A stretch of DNA of 64,000 bases from Planctomycetota bacterium (GTDB lineage: Bacteria > Planctomycetota > MHYJ01 > JACQXL01 > JACRIJ01), in the NCBI GenBank assembly GCA_016220095.1, contig JACRIJ010000104.1:1-64000 (forward strand), in the 5' to 3' direction. A program made the translations under genes and the position numbers. Below, one piece after another: positions 1 to 9,434 of the stretch. The notes beneath the pieces were generated by a model, which was given only the letters and a program-made list of their open reading frames with translations, did no database searches and was not told the DNA's origin. Each line of letters opens with the position of its first letter. Positions within the stretch are counted from its first letter, which is position 1.

Positions 1-16
1 CAAAAGCCTGATACTT

Positions 17-98
17 ACGCCATTCATGGCGTTATATTAAGGGCATGAATGCCCTTCATATTTCTCAGCCTTCCATAACCCAGCCATAAATGGCTGGG
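17..98. repeat. Three adjacent short palindromes (ACGCCAT-TC-ATGGCGT, AAGGGCAT-GA-ATGCCCTT, CCCAGCCA-TAAA-TGGCTGGG)
   Basis: Perfect arms read directly at 17-32, 39-56 and 79-98. Confidence 0.7.
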
Positions 99-157
99 CT
101 ACTAACGTCCTTTAATGCCACCTCTACTGAGGCGATACAATACCGGTGTCTTTGTCC

Positions 158-186
158 TTGACTTTTCGCGAATAAAAGCCTATAAT
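158..186 (+). promoter_or_regulatory. sigma70-type promoter TTGACT-N17-TATAAT upstream of por operon
   Basis: TTGACT 158-163, 17 nt spacer, TATAAT 181-186. Confidence 0.6.
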
Positions 187-217
187 GGAAATGTTTTTTA
201 TTGGAGGAACTGCTGAT

Positions 218-790
218 ATGCAATTAACAGAGATCCGCTGGCATGGCAGAGGCGGCCAGGGCGTCAAAACCGCGGCTACGCTCGTGGCGGAAGTTGCCAT
301 GGAAACCGGCATGTACACGCAGGGTTTCCCGGAATACGGCCCGGAGCGTTCCGGCGCGCCCGTAAGGGGTTTTACGCGCATAAGCGACGTGGAAATCCGC
401 ATGCATTGCGCCATAGAAAATCCCGATATCATAATTGTCCTTGACCCGTCCCTGCTTGAAACTGGAAACGTATGCGACGGCGCTAAGCCGAACAGCGTAA
501 TACTGGTGAATACGGATATGACGCCGGAGGAAGTGCGCAAAAAGATAAAGATATCCGAAGGCAAAATATACACCCTTGACGCGCAGACCATAGCCCTTAA
601 GGAAATCGGCCGCCCTATTCCGAACATTCCGCTGATAGGAGCGCTTTCAAAAATTACAGGCAAACCCGCGGTTGAAGCCATTAAAAAAGGCATAAAGAAA
701 AAATTCGGGCATAAATTCAGCGAAAAAGTCGTTGAAGGCAATCTGCGCGCCATTGAACGTTCGTATAACGAAGTGAAAAGCGAGAAGTGA
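218..790 (+). CDS. porG: 2-oxoacid/pyruvate:ferredoxin oxidoreductase gamma subunit
   Basis: WHGRGGQGVKTAATLVAE...GPERSGAPVRGFTRI signature; ATG 218 preceded by GGAGG. Confidence 0.9.
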   Translation: MQLTEIRWHGRGGQGVKTAATLVAEVAMETGMYTQGFPEYGPERSGAPVRGFTRISDVEIRMHCAIENPDIIIVLDPSLLETGNVCDGAKPNSVILVNTDMTPEEVRKKIKISEGKIYTLDAQTIALKEIGRPIPNIPLIGALSKITGKPAVEAIKKGIKKKFGHKFSEKVVEGNLRAIERSYNEVKSEK

Positions 791-1092
791 TTACGAAGTA
801 ACGAGTAATCGGCAGCCCTTCGGCAAGCTCAGGGTAAACTGAGTAGCGAGGGACGACGATGAAAGATGACAGGCAAGCAGGTGACAGTTGAATTACGAAA
901 CGACGATACGAATTTTGCCACAGAGTGCACAGAGACCACGGAGAACGCGACGAATCAGACAGGGACTTAACGAGACTCTAAGTGGCTGAAAGCGTCGTCG
1001 TAGTTTTAGAATTTCTTAAAGCAGATAACCTTTTGGTTGCGGCTTTGCTACTTTATAAATCAGGATTTAGAATTTTATATCAGGAGTCAGAT

Positions 1093-1380
1093 ATGGTGAA
1101 AAAGTTAAAAACCTGGAAGGAAATTCCGATTGGCGGGCTTATTACTGAGCCCGGATTCAGCATTAATTACGAAACCGGGGACTGGAAGACCTATAAGCCG
1201 ATCCACAAAAGCAATTGCACCCACTGCATGATATGCTGGCTTTACTGTCCCGATTCGGCTATTATAGCCAAAGACGGCAAGGTAACCGGAATAGATTACA
1301 GCCATTGCAAAGGCTGCGGGGTATGCTCAAGGCAGTGCCCTTTGAAAGACAAGGCAATGGTCATGGAATTAGATAAATAG
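1093..1380 (+). CDS. porD: 2-oxoacid/pyruvate:ferredoxin oxidoreductase delta subunit (2x[4Fe-4S])
   Basis: CTHCMICWLYCPD and CKGCGVCSRQCP motifs; ATG 1093 with upstream SD AGGAG; ORF-track start 982 is probably too early. Confidence 0.88.
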   Translation: MVKKLKTWKEIPIGGLITEPGFSINYETGDWKTYKPIHKSNCTHCMICWLYCPDSAIIAKDGKVTGIDYSHCKGCGVCSRQCPLKDKAMVMELDK

Positions 1381-1432
1381 AATTAAAAATTAAGAATTAA
1401 TAATACCGATTGTGAAAGGAGCGGTTAAATAT

Positions 1433-2608
1433 ATGGCCAAAAATGTCAGTTTAACGGGAAATGACGCCGTAGGAACGGCGTTGAAACAGATTAACCCCGA
1501 CGTGGCCGCGGTGTTTCCAATTACGCCGCAGACTGAATTAATGCATAAATTCGCCGCATTTGTCGCGAACGGCGAGGTGGATACGCACCTTATTACCGTA
1601 GAATCAGAGCACAGCGCCATGAGCGCTACCATAGGCGCGGCGGCCGCCGGCGCGAGATCCATTACGGCGACCTCATCGGCGGGCCTTGCCTATATGTGGG
1701 AAATGCTTTATATAGCCGCTTCCCTGCGCCTGCCCATAGTCATGCCTCTCGTCAATCGCGCGCTCAGCGGCCCCATAAATATTCATTGCGACCATTCGGA
1801 CGTCATGGGCATGCGGGACGCGGGATGGATAATTATTTTCGCGGAAAATACCCAGGAAGCATACGATAATACCGTGCAGGCATTCCGCATCGCGGAACAC
1901 AAAAACGTGCTTCTCCCCATAGCAGTGTGCTTTGACGGGTTTATCATAAGTCATACCCAGGAAATCCTGCAGATGCTTGACGATGCCGAGGTTAAAAAAT
2001 TCGTGGGCGAATACCAGCCCGCGTACAGCCTTCTTGATACGGACCACCCGGTTACGGTGGGGCCGCTCGCACTGCCCGATTATTATTTTGAATGCAAGCG
2101 CCAGCAGATTGAAGGAATGAAAAACGCCATGTCCGTTATAGAAGAAATCGGCGTGGAATACGGAAAACTTTCCGGCCGCGCTTACGGGCATTTTGAGACG
2201 TATAAACTTGAAGATGCCGAGACCGTGCTTGTCGGGGCCGGTTCCACGATGGGTACCGCGAGAATGGCCGTGGACAGCCTTCGCGCGAAAGGCAAGAAAG
2301 TTGGATTGTTAAAAATACGCACCTTCAGGCCGTTCCCGGCGGACGCCATCAGGAAAGCGCTTGGCAACGCGAAGACCATTGGCGTTCTTGACCGCGCCGT
2401 TAGTTTCGGCATGGAAGGCGGCCCGATATTTTCCGAGATACGCTCCGTGCTGTTCGGCAAAAAAATAAACCTGAAAAGCTATATATACGGCCTCGGCGGC
2501 CGGGATATATTCCCGCATCAGATTGAAGACGTGTTTGCCGAAATGGAACGCGTAACAAAAGACGGCAATGCCGGGACAACAGAAAACTACATCGGGTTAA
2601 GGGAATAA
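1433..2608 (+). CDS. porA: 2-oxoacid/pyruvate:ferredoxin oxidoreductase alpha subunit
   Basis: GNDAVGTALKQINPDVAAVFPITPQTELMHKF...ESEHSAMSATIGAAAAGARSITATSS. Confidence 0.92.
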   Translation: MAKNVSLTGNDAVGTALKQINPDVAAVFPITPQTELMHKFAAFVANGEVDTHLITVESEHSAMSATIGAAAAGARSITATSSAGLAYMWEMLYIAASLRLPIVMPLVNRALSGPINIHCDHSDVMGMRDAGWIIIFAENTQEAYDNTVQAFRIAEHKNVLLPIAVCFDGFIISHTQEILQMLDDAEVKKFVGEYQPAYSLLDTDHPVTVGPLALPDYYFECKRQQIEGMKNAMSVIEEIGVEYGKLSGRAYGHFETYKLEDAETVLVGAGSTMGTARMAVDSLRAKGKKVGLLKIRTFRPFPADAIRKALGNAKTIGVLDRAVSFGMEGGPIFSEIRSVLFGKKINLKSYIYGLGGRDIFPHQIEDVFAEMERVTKDGNAGTTENYIGLRE

Positions 2609-2626
2609 TTTTTGGAGATAAAATTT

Positions 2627-3565
2627 ATGGCATTAAAAAGCTTGAAAGAATATTCGGCTCAATCAGGATTGCTGGCCGGAGGCCACAGGGCGTGCTCGGG
2701 ATGCCCGGCCCCTACGGCCATCAGGATGGCGCTTAACGCGGCTGATACAAAAGACATCGTCGTCGCTTTTTCAACCGGATGCATGGAAGTGGTTACCACC
2801 ATCTATCCGTTCACCGCGTGGAAAATACCCTATATCCACAGCGCCTTTGAAAACGTGGCCGCCACAATAAGCGGCGTGGAAACCGCCTATAACGCGCTTA
2901 AGGCAAAAGGGAAAATCACCAGAGATATAAAATTCATGGCATGGGGCGGCGACGGCGGCACGTATGACATAGGGCTTCAGTCGCTTTCAGGCGCTCTTGA
3001 AAGGGGCCACAGGTATCTGCATATATGTTATGATAACGAAGGTTATATGAATACCGGAATCCAAAGGTCCGGTTCTACGCCTAAAGGAGCGGAAACCAAT
3101 ACAAGCCAGATAGGCTCTGTACAGAAAGGTAAACAACAGCAGAAAAAAGACCTGACCGCTATCGTAATCGCGCATCATATACCTTATGTAGCGCAGGCAT
3201 CCGTCCACAACTGGAAGGATTTTATGACAAAAGTCCAGAAAGGCCTTGCCGTAAAAGACGGTCCGGCATTCATAAACGTGCTCGCGCCCTGCCATCGCGG
3301 CTGGAGAGTCGCGGAAGACGAAGGGTTTGAATATGCCCGTCTCGCTGTGGAAACCTGCACCTGGCATATGTTTGAAGTGGAAAACGGCAAATTAACCATA
3401 AATTATAAACCGAAAACAAAATTGCCCGTCCAGGATTACCTGCTTAAACAGGGCCGGTTCAGGCACCTGAATGACCCCGCAAACGCCGCGTTGGTAGCGG
3501 AAATACAGGCGGATGTGGATAAAAAATGGCAGGAATTGCTGGATAAAGAGTCAAAGAGCCTGTGA
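2627..3565 (+). CDS. porB: 2-oxoacid/pyruvate:ferredoxin oxidoreductase beta subunit (TPP-binding)
   Basis: ACSGCPAPTAIR; GGDGGTYDIGLQSLSGALERGH...CYDNEGYMNTGIQRSGSTP TPP-domain signature. Confidence 0.92.
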   Translation: MALKSLKEYSAQSGLLAGGHRACSGCPAPTAIRMALNAADTKDIVVAFSTGCMEVVTTIYPFTAWKIPYIHSAFENVAATISGVETAYNALKAKGKITRDIKFMAWGGDGGTYDIGLQSLSGALERGHRYLHICYDNEGYMNTGIQRSGSTPKGAETNTSQIGSVQKGKQQQKKDLTAIVIAHHIPYVAQASVHNWKDFMTKVQKGLAVKDGPAFINVLAPCHRGWRVAEDEGFEYARLAVETCTWHMFEVENGKLTINYKPKTKLPVQDYLLKQGRFRHLNDPANAALVAEIQADVDKKWQELLDKESKSL

Positions 3566-3788
3566 GTCCGGGGCTTGGAGTCTGGAGCGAAAGAAGAAGA
3601 ATGAAGGACGTTATCCTAGATCCGATACCCGGGTCCCGGACGCCGGATTCCGTTTAAACTTGCCGTGCTTTGGCGCATGGCGGAAACCGTGCGAGCGTTA
3701 GCGATACTGCGATTCCTGCGAACCGCAACGATACTGCGGTTACTGCGTTTTAAGCAAACCATGGCTTTCATGTCCAACGTGTTTTAAA

Positions 3789-3816
3789 TTGACTATACAT
3801 TTCTTTATGCTATAAT
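3789..3816 (+). promoter_or_regulatory. sigma70-type promoter TTGACT-N16-TATAAT; predicted TSS at or next to the ATG
   Basis: TTGACT 3789-3794, TATAAT 3811-3816, ATG 3824. Confidence 0.55.
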
Positions 3817-3823
3817 ACGCAAT

Positions 3824-5299
3824 ATGAACAAACATATTGCGCTGAAAATCATTATACCGGTTGTGATCGCCGTAACCATGATAATAGTCGGCGCTACGTA
3901 TTTCATCCTGAAAAACCATGCCAAAATGCTGATGGAAAAAACCAAAACAAACAATATGTTCTGGGGAAATCTTATAACCGTTCAGCTTGAAAAATCCATG
4001 CTGTCCGGTAAAAGGCAGGATGTGCAGGAAATGCTGATAGCCATCGGCAAATCTCCGGATATCGTTAACATTAATGTTATAGATAACGAAGGTACAATCA
4101 AATTTTCATCTTCTCCCGAAACTATCGGGAGCCAAATAACCCCTAAAGAAAATGAAGACATAAAAACGCTTGTAAATAACTCCGGTTATTCCGCGTTTGC
4201 GGAACAAAAAGCGATTTTCCGGTTCGCAAGGAATTTTACAAATCATTCGGATTGCATGGCCTGCCATGACTCATCGCAAAAAATACTCGGCACGCTGAAA
4301 ATAGACATGTCTCTCAAGCAGATTAAAGCCGACCTGGATTCCAATTATAAGACTATAAGCGCCTTCGCCCTTGTTTCCATAGTTTTTATCTCCGCCCTGC
4401 TCTCATTCCTTGTGCTGTATCTGGTTAACAGGCCTATTTCCAAACTTATTTCGGCAATGGATGAAATTGAACGCGGCAGGCTTTCCGCCCGGGCCGAAAT
4501 CCTTAATTTGGACGAAATAGGTATACTTGCACAACATTTTAATTCCATGGTGGAAAGCCTGGAAAAAGCCAAAAAAGAACTGCAGTCACAGCACGAAGCG
4601 CAGTTGTTCCATATGGACAAACTTGCTTCTCTTGGCGAGATAGCGCTCGGTATGGCGCACGAAATAAAAAATCCCCTTGCCAGCATCGGGGCCGCCGTGC
4701 AGGTTATTTCCGAATCCGGCACGTTTGACCACAAGCACGATGCCATTGTGCAGGAAATACTCATGCAAATCAGGCGGCTTGATAAAACCATCAAAGACCT
4801 CCTGCTGTTTGCGAGGCCTTCTGAACCCTACTTCATCAAGGCCGGCGTAACCGAAGTCATAAACCGTTCAATCCTGCTCATAAAAAACCAGGCTGAAAAC
4901 CAGCGTATCGTCATTGAAACGGATTTTGACGGCCCTGCAAAAGAGCCGATAATGCTTGACCCTGAACAGCTTCAGCAGGTTTTTATGAATATACTCCTGA
5001 ACAGCATACAGGCAATGCCTGACGGAGGCTTGATCAGGATTGCGGCGCACGAGGCGAAAGACGGGTTTATAAACATAACGTTTTCAGATACCGGAAAAGG
5101 AGTGACGGAAGAAAATTCAGATAAGATTTTCGTGCCGTTTTTTACAACCAAACCGCAGGGAACCGGCCTGGGATTATCCATCGCAAGGAATATCGTCAAT
5201 AAACACCAGGGGAAAATATTTCTGGAAAACCGGTTTGGGACGGGATGCACCTTCAGAATACTATTGCCCGGAATAAAAAATAAAGGAGGAGACAGATGA
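3824..5299 (+). CDS. Membrane sensor histidine kinase with periplasmic CXXCH heme-binding motif, HAMP
   Basis: Two TM segments flanking CMACH; HAMP-like NRPISKLISAMDEIERG; H-box MAHEIKNPLASIGAAV; ATPase DTGKGVTEENSDKIFVPFFTTKPQGTGLGLSIA. Confidence 0.9.
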   Translation: MNKHIALKIIIPVVIAVTMIIVGATYFILKNHAKMLMEKTKTNNMFWGNLITVQLEKSMLSGKRQDVQEMLIAIGKSPDIVNINVIDNEGTIKFSSSPETIGSQITPKENEDIKTLVNNSGYSAFAEQKAIFRFARNFTNHSDCMACHDSSQKILGTLKIDMSLKQIKADLDSNYKTISAFALVSIVFISALLSFLVLYLVNRPISKLISAMDEIERGRLSARAEILNLDEIGILAQHFNSMVESLEKAKKELQSQHEAQLFHMDKLASLGEIALGMAHEIKNPLASIGAAVQVISESGTFDHKHDAIVQEILMQIRRLDKTIKDLLLFARPSEPYFIKAGVTEVINRSILLIKNQAENQRIVIETDFDGPAKEPIMLDPEQLQQVFMNILLNSIQAMPDGGLIRIAAHEAKDGFINITFSDTGKGVTEENSDKIFVPFFTTKPQGTGLGLSIARNIVNKHQGKIFLENRFGTGCTFRILLPGIKNKGGDR

Positions 5300-6675
5300 G
5301 TAAAGGCAAGATTCTTGTAGTGGATGACGAACACCTGATAAGATGGTCGCTGACGGAAAAACTTCAGCATGAAGATTACGAAGTCAAATCCGCCGGAACC
5401 GGCGAAGATGCCCTGAAAGAAGTGGCGGAAGACCTTCCCGACATGATACTTCTGGATATCAAACTCCCCGGCATTGACGGCATGGAAGTTCTTGAAAAAG
5501 TCAAGCAGTCCCATCCGGATACAATCGTTATCATGATTACCGCGCACGGCATCATTCCGCAAACCGTTCAGGCGCTGAAACTCGGGGCGTATAATTACAT
5601 AACCAAACCATTTGACATGAACGAACTTATCGTAACCATAAACAACGCCTTTGAAGTAGTTGCCCTGCGAAGGGATGTCAATAAGTACAGGAGCGAGGAA
5701 AGCAAGAGGTATTCAATAGAAAACATCGTCGGCAAACACCACCACATGCAGGAACTTTTTTCCATGCTGCACAAGGTTATTAGTTCGGATACGACTTCGG
5801 TGCTCCTGCAGGGCGAGACCGGCACGGGAAAAGACCTCGTGGCAAAGACCATACATTATTCGAGCGCACGCCGCAATAAGCCGTTCATAGAAGTTAATTG
5901 CGCGACCCTTCCCGAAAATCTTTTTGAAAGCGAATTGTTCGGTTACGAAAAAGGCGCTTTTACGGATGCCAAGACGCAGAAAAAAGGCCTGTTTGAACTC
6001 GCGGACGGCGGAAGCGTCTATCTGGACGAAATAGGCGATATGCCGCTTTCCATGCAGGCAAAACTATTGAAGTTGATAGAAGATAAAACGTTCAAACGCC
6101 TCGGCGGAATAAAGGATATTAAAGTAAACGTCCGCGTTATCGCGGCAACCAATAAGGACCTTTCCGCGGCCGTGGAAAAGGACGTTTTCAGGAAGGACCT
6201 CTTCTTCCGCCTGAAGGTTTTTCCGATTATGATTGTGCCGCTCAGAGACCGCAAGAGCGATATCCCACTGCTGATTCAGCATTTTCTCGGCCAGATAAAC
6301 ATGGAGTACAAAAAGAAAATGAAAGGCGTTACGCCGGAAGCAATAGATGTTTTTCTTAAATACCACTGGCCCGGCAACGTCAGGGAATTGAAAAACATCC
6401 TGGAGAGAACGGTTATTCTTGCTGAAAAAGACGAAATAACCACCTTCCATTTGCCGTCGGAAATGTTCCTTCCGCCGCCTGAAGAAACTGCGGATGGTGA
6501 AAATGTCATAAAAATTCCTGATTCCGGCGTGTCTCTTGAAGAGGTTGAAAAAAAGCTCATTATCCAGTCGCTCGCAATGACCGAAAACAACCAGACCCAG
6601 GCCGCAAAACTCCTTAATATCTCCCGCGATACCCTGAGATATAGGTTGAAAAAATACAGGATAGGAAATGAATAG
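5296..6675 (+). CDS. sigma54-dependent response regulator (NtrC/AtoC type)
   Basis: Receiver VDDE...LLDIKLPG; GETGTGKDLVAKTIH; GAFTDA; C-terminal Fis-type HTH. Confidence 0.95.
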   Translation: MSKGKILVVDDEHLIRWSLTEKLQHEDYEVKSAGTGEDALKEVAEDLPDMILLDIKLPGIDGMEVLEKVKQSHPDTIVIMITAHGIIPQTVQALKLGAYNYITKPFDMNELIVTINNAFEVVALRRDVNKYRSEESKRYSIENIVGKHHHMQELFSMLHKVISSDTTSVLLQGETGTGKDLVAKTIHYSSARRNKPFIEVNCATLPENLFESELFGYEKGAFTDAKTQKKGLFELADGGSVYLDEIGDMPLSMQAKLLKLIEDKTFKRLGGIKDIKVNVRVIAATNKDLSAAVEKDVFRKDLFFRLKVFPIMIVPLRDRKSDIPLLIQHFLGQINMEYKKKMKGVTPEAIDVFLKYHWPGNVRELKNILERTVILAEKDEITTFHLPSEMFLPPPEETADGENVIKIPDSGVSLEEVEKKLIIQSLAMTENNQTQAAKLLNISRDTLRYRLKKYRIGNE

Positions 6676-6920
6676 GATTGAAGATTCTAAGATTAAAAGA
6701 TTAGAAGATTACGGAAGATTGCGGGAGATGGCAAAATTACTGGTAATGCTTAAGCTATTTGAAATAATTCCCCCCTCCCTTAATGGGAGGAGGTATGGGG
6801 GGAGGGTGAAAAATATATTCACCCAGTCCTTCTCCCGCAATCTTCCGTAATCTTTGAATCTTTCGCACTCTTCCGCAATCTTGTAATCTTAGAATCTTGT
6901 AATCTTAGAATCTTTGAATC
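6676..6920. repeat. GATTCTAAGATT-type degenerate tandem repeats forming a long inverted repeat between convergent genes
   Basis: ATTACGGAAGATTGCGGGAGA (6708-6728) is the exact reverse complement of 6831-6851. Confidence 0.8.
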
Positions 6921-6927
6921 GTCTTAT

Positions 6928-9168
6928 CTACTTGTACAACGCTTCCTTAATAACGCCCTTCTCAAGGTCTATGCCGCATGAAAAACTCATCTTAGGGTTT
7001 CCGGGAGTTGAATACCGTTTCCAGGCCGTATTATTTCCCGGCGCGCCCCAGCCTTCCGGCAGTTCCATTTGCGGTATAATGTAGGTGTCATTGCCGCCTA
7101 CGTCTATGAACATCGCGGCATTGAACATGTCATAACGTCCACTGCTTATATCCGCGTTCTGCATGCACCATCCGAACGCGTCCTTCGTGTAAAATTCGTA
7201 CGTGTCGTCCCCGCCGATATTAATAAAGACGCCGAATGAATTATTTATCGCTGCTCCGGTCATCGTGCCGCCTATGCCGGCCTTCTTGCCGGTATTTTCT
7301 ACGCTCTGCTCGCCTTTTTCGTTTACCCAACTCCATGACGAAACCAGGTCATTGCCCGCCTTGTCTATAAAAAACGATACGGAATAATCGTGCGCGCCTC
7401 CCTGCGAAATAGCCTTCCATACGTGATAACTGTCATCGCCCTCTTCGTCATACAGCATCGTCAATCCCATATGCGCGGTGCCGGATTGCACGAAAAAAGA
7501 GCCTTCATAATGGTCGTTGCCGGCCTTGTCGTGCAGGATTCCCGTGCCGTACCAGTATCCGGTTGCCTGTCCGTAAACGCCGCATTCGTAATGGTCATCG
7601 CCTGCGAGGTCCTGCAATACGCCTGTGCCGCCGGCCATGGAATGCCCGCCGAAAATGTCCCCGCGCTGGCCCCATCCCGCGCCCTGGCAGAAACTGTAAT
7701 TGCGCAGGTTGTCGTGGCCGAGCGTTGCGGCATGGACGAGTTTGTATGGTTCGGCAACGTATCTATCGTTCCCGCCCGTGTCTATGAGGCATCCGTAACC
7801 GCCTGTAAAACCAAAACCCTGGCTTGTGTAATAGGCGTAATATGAATCGTTGCCGCCTATCTTGACAAGATTGGCTATGCCGAAAGACGCGGAACCCTGA
7901 ACGCACGTGTGCCCCTTGAAATCGTCGTCCCCGCCGTACGCCCATAAAATGCCGACCCCGAAATAACACATCCCCTGCGCGTTATTGGTTGCTTCAAATT
8001 TGTCATTGCCGTTATTGTCAAAGAGAAAACCGTATCCCAATATTCCCGCACCCTGCGCGCAAGGCGTTTTCTCGTCGGCAATGTAGTGGTCATCTCCGGC
8101 CGTGTCAATGACGGTTGAAATGAAATGGTCTAAACTGCCTGTAGCACCCGCGGCGCCCCGGTAAGTATCGTTTCCAAAAGTGTCAATTATCAGGAAGTAC
8201 TCTTCCCCTCTGTACGCGTTATTGTCGTTTGCGGAATTGAATCCTGCCTTGCCAAGCGGGGTATTAAATTCCAGCGTAATTCCGGATATGTCAATTTTTT
8301 CGGACGCGCCGCCTTTTTCTTTCGCCGGTATTTCCGGATTTGCAAGGAATTTCCGCATCTCTGCGGCGCCTCTGAACGCGAATGCCGCGCCCGTATAAAA
8401 ATCGTCATAATCAATAGCCTGACCGAGTTCCCAATTGATGAGCGATCCGTCCACGAATTCTTCAGGCGGATTTTCATCGTCAATGGTGAAACTTTTTACT
8501 GCGTAATTGAACGCATGCGACAGCTTGTCTTTGGGATAATTGCGCAAGGCCCTGTCGCGGTAATATTTTGCCTCCGCGGCGCTCAGGAGAACGAATGCCA
8601 ATTGCTTCTGCAGTTCCATCGGTACGTTCTCAAGCGCCTTATCAAGGGCTGATTTTTCTTCGGCGGAAAAATCCGCATCGCAGTCCTTATACAGTTCCGC
8701 AAGCGCGGACTGCAGGGGTTTTTCTTCAGAGGGTTTTAATTCCGGTATGTATTCCGGACGCGAAGCCGCCCTGTGGCCCGTTTGTATCTGGGAAAATCCG
8801 AAGAGCTTAAAAGCGTCTTTTTCTTCAGCGCAGGCCTTGTCCTGGAAATCCGTCAGGCGGTAAACATATTTGGGGAATTCGTACGGATTTTTCCAGTAGC
8901 GCAGGAAATGGAGCTGGAGCATGGCCTGCTGGTTTGCGAGTATCTCAAGGCCGTCCGGGATATAGCGCGCGGTTTCGCGGGTGAACCCTTCCTGTTCAAG
9001 TATGTATCCTATCACGTCGTCCGGTTCGGGTTGCGCAGTAGGCGTGTTTTCAGCCGGGGCAGGAATTGCGGCAGGCGCTTTTTTCTCCGGCAGGGTTTCG
9101 TCCTGCGCCGAACAGCCGAAAAACGGCAATAGGATGCAGATGCTTAATAATAATATGCGATTCTTCAT
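6928..9168 (-). CDS. Secreted lipoprotein with ~33-36 aa GGNDxY/QGxG/GxLxD repeats
   Basis: Signal peptide MKNRILLLSICILLPFFGC (lipobox FFGC); repeated G[ND]D.[YF]...QG.G...G.L.D..G motif over the C-terminal two thirds. Confidence 0.75.
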   Translation of the reverse strand: MKNRILLLSICILLPFFGCSAQDETLPEKKAPAAIPAPAENTPTAQPEPDDVIGYILEQEGFTRETARYIPDGLEILANQQAMLQLHFLRYWKNPYEFPKYVYRLTDFQDKACAEEKDAFKLFGFSQIQTGHRAASRPEYIPELKPSEEKPLQSALAELYKDCDADFSAEEKSALDKALENVPMELQKQLAFVLLSAAEAKYYRDRALRNYPKDKLSHAFNYAVKSFTIDDENPPEEFVDGSLINWELGQAIDYDDFYTGAAFAFRGAAEMRKFLANPEIPAKEKGGASEKIDISGITLEFNTPLGKAGFNSANDNNAYRGEEYFLIIDTFGNDTYRGAAGATGSLDHFISTVIDTAGDDHYIADEKTPCAQGAGILGYGFLFDNNGNDKFEATNNAQGMCYFGVGILWAYGGDDDFKGHTCVQGSASFGIANLVKIGGNDSYYAYYTSQGFGFTGGYGCLIDTGGNDRYVAEPYKLVHAATLGHDNLRNYSFCQGAGWGQRGDIFGGHSMAGGTGVLQDLAGDDHYECGVYGQATGYWYGTGILHDKAGNDHYEGSFFVQSGTAHMGLTMLYDEEGDDSYHVWKAISQGGAHDYSVSFFIDKAGNDLVSSWSWVNEKGEQSVENTGKKAGIGGTMTGAAINNSFGVFINIGGDDTYEFYTKDAFGWCMQNADISSGRYDMFNAAMFIDVGGNDTYIIPQMELPEGWGAPGNNTAWKRYSTPGNPKMSFSCGIDLEKGVIKEALYK

Positions 9169-9182
9169 ACTATACACCTCCA

Positions 9183-9276
9183 GGGATTACGGATTACAAG
9201 ATTCTAAGATTCTAAGATTCCAAGATTTAAGGATTCTAAGATTAGAAGATTGCAGATTAGAAGATTGAGAAGATGC
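9183..9276. repeat. GATTCTAAGATT-type degenerate tandem repeat
   Basis: GATTACAAGATTCTAAGATTCTAAGATTCCAAGATT... same word as at 6676. Confidence 0.75.
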
Positions 9277-9434
9277 GTCGATATTTCCGCTTCTCACGTT
9301 TCAATTCGCACTTCTTGTCTAATAATGACTGTTTTTGTGCAATAAATCAATAAAAAAAGAAACATTCTATTGACATTTCAAAAGCTTTATGGTATTTAAT
9401 AGAATAATGTGATTTTTAAGGAAAGAGGTTTTTC

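Noticed and set aside
3513-3701. 62 aa ORF after porB
   Set aside because: Overlaps porB 3' end and repeat-family sequence; no signature.
6668-6850. 60 aa ORF after the response regulator
   Set aside because: Translated from the inverted repeat element.
7390-7845. Plus-strand ORFs opposite the repeat lipoprotein
   Set aside because: The minus frame has signal peptide and coherent repeats; plus ORFs have none.
9180-9276. Repeats considered as a CRISPR array
   Set aside because: Units are 9-12 nt, degenerate and lack spacers or cas genes.
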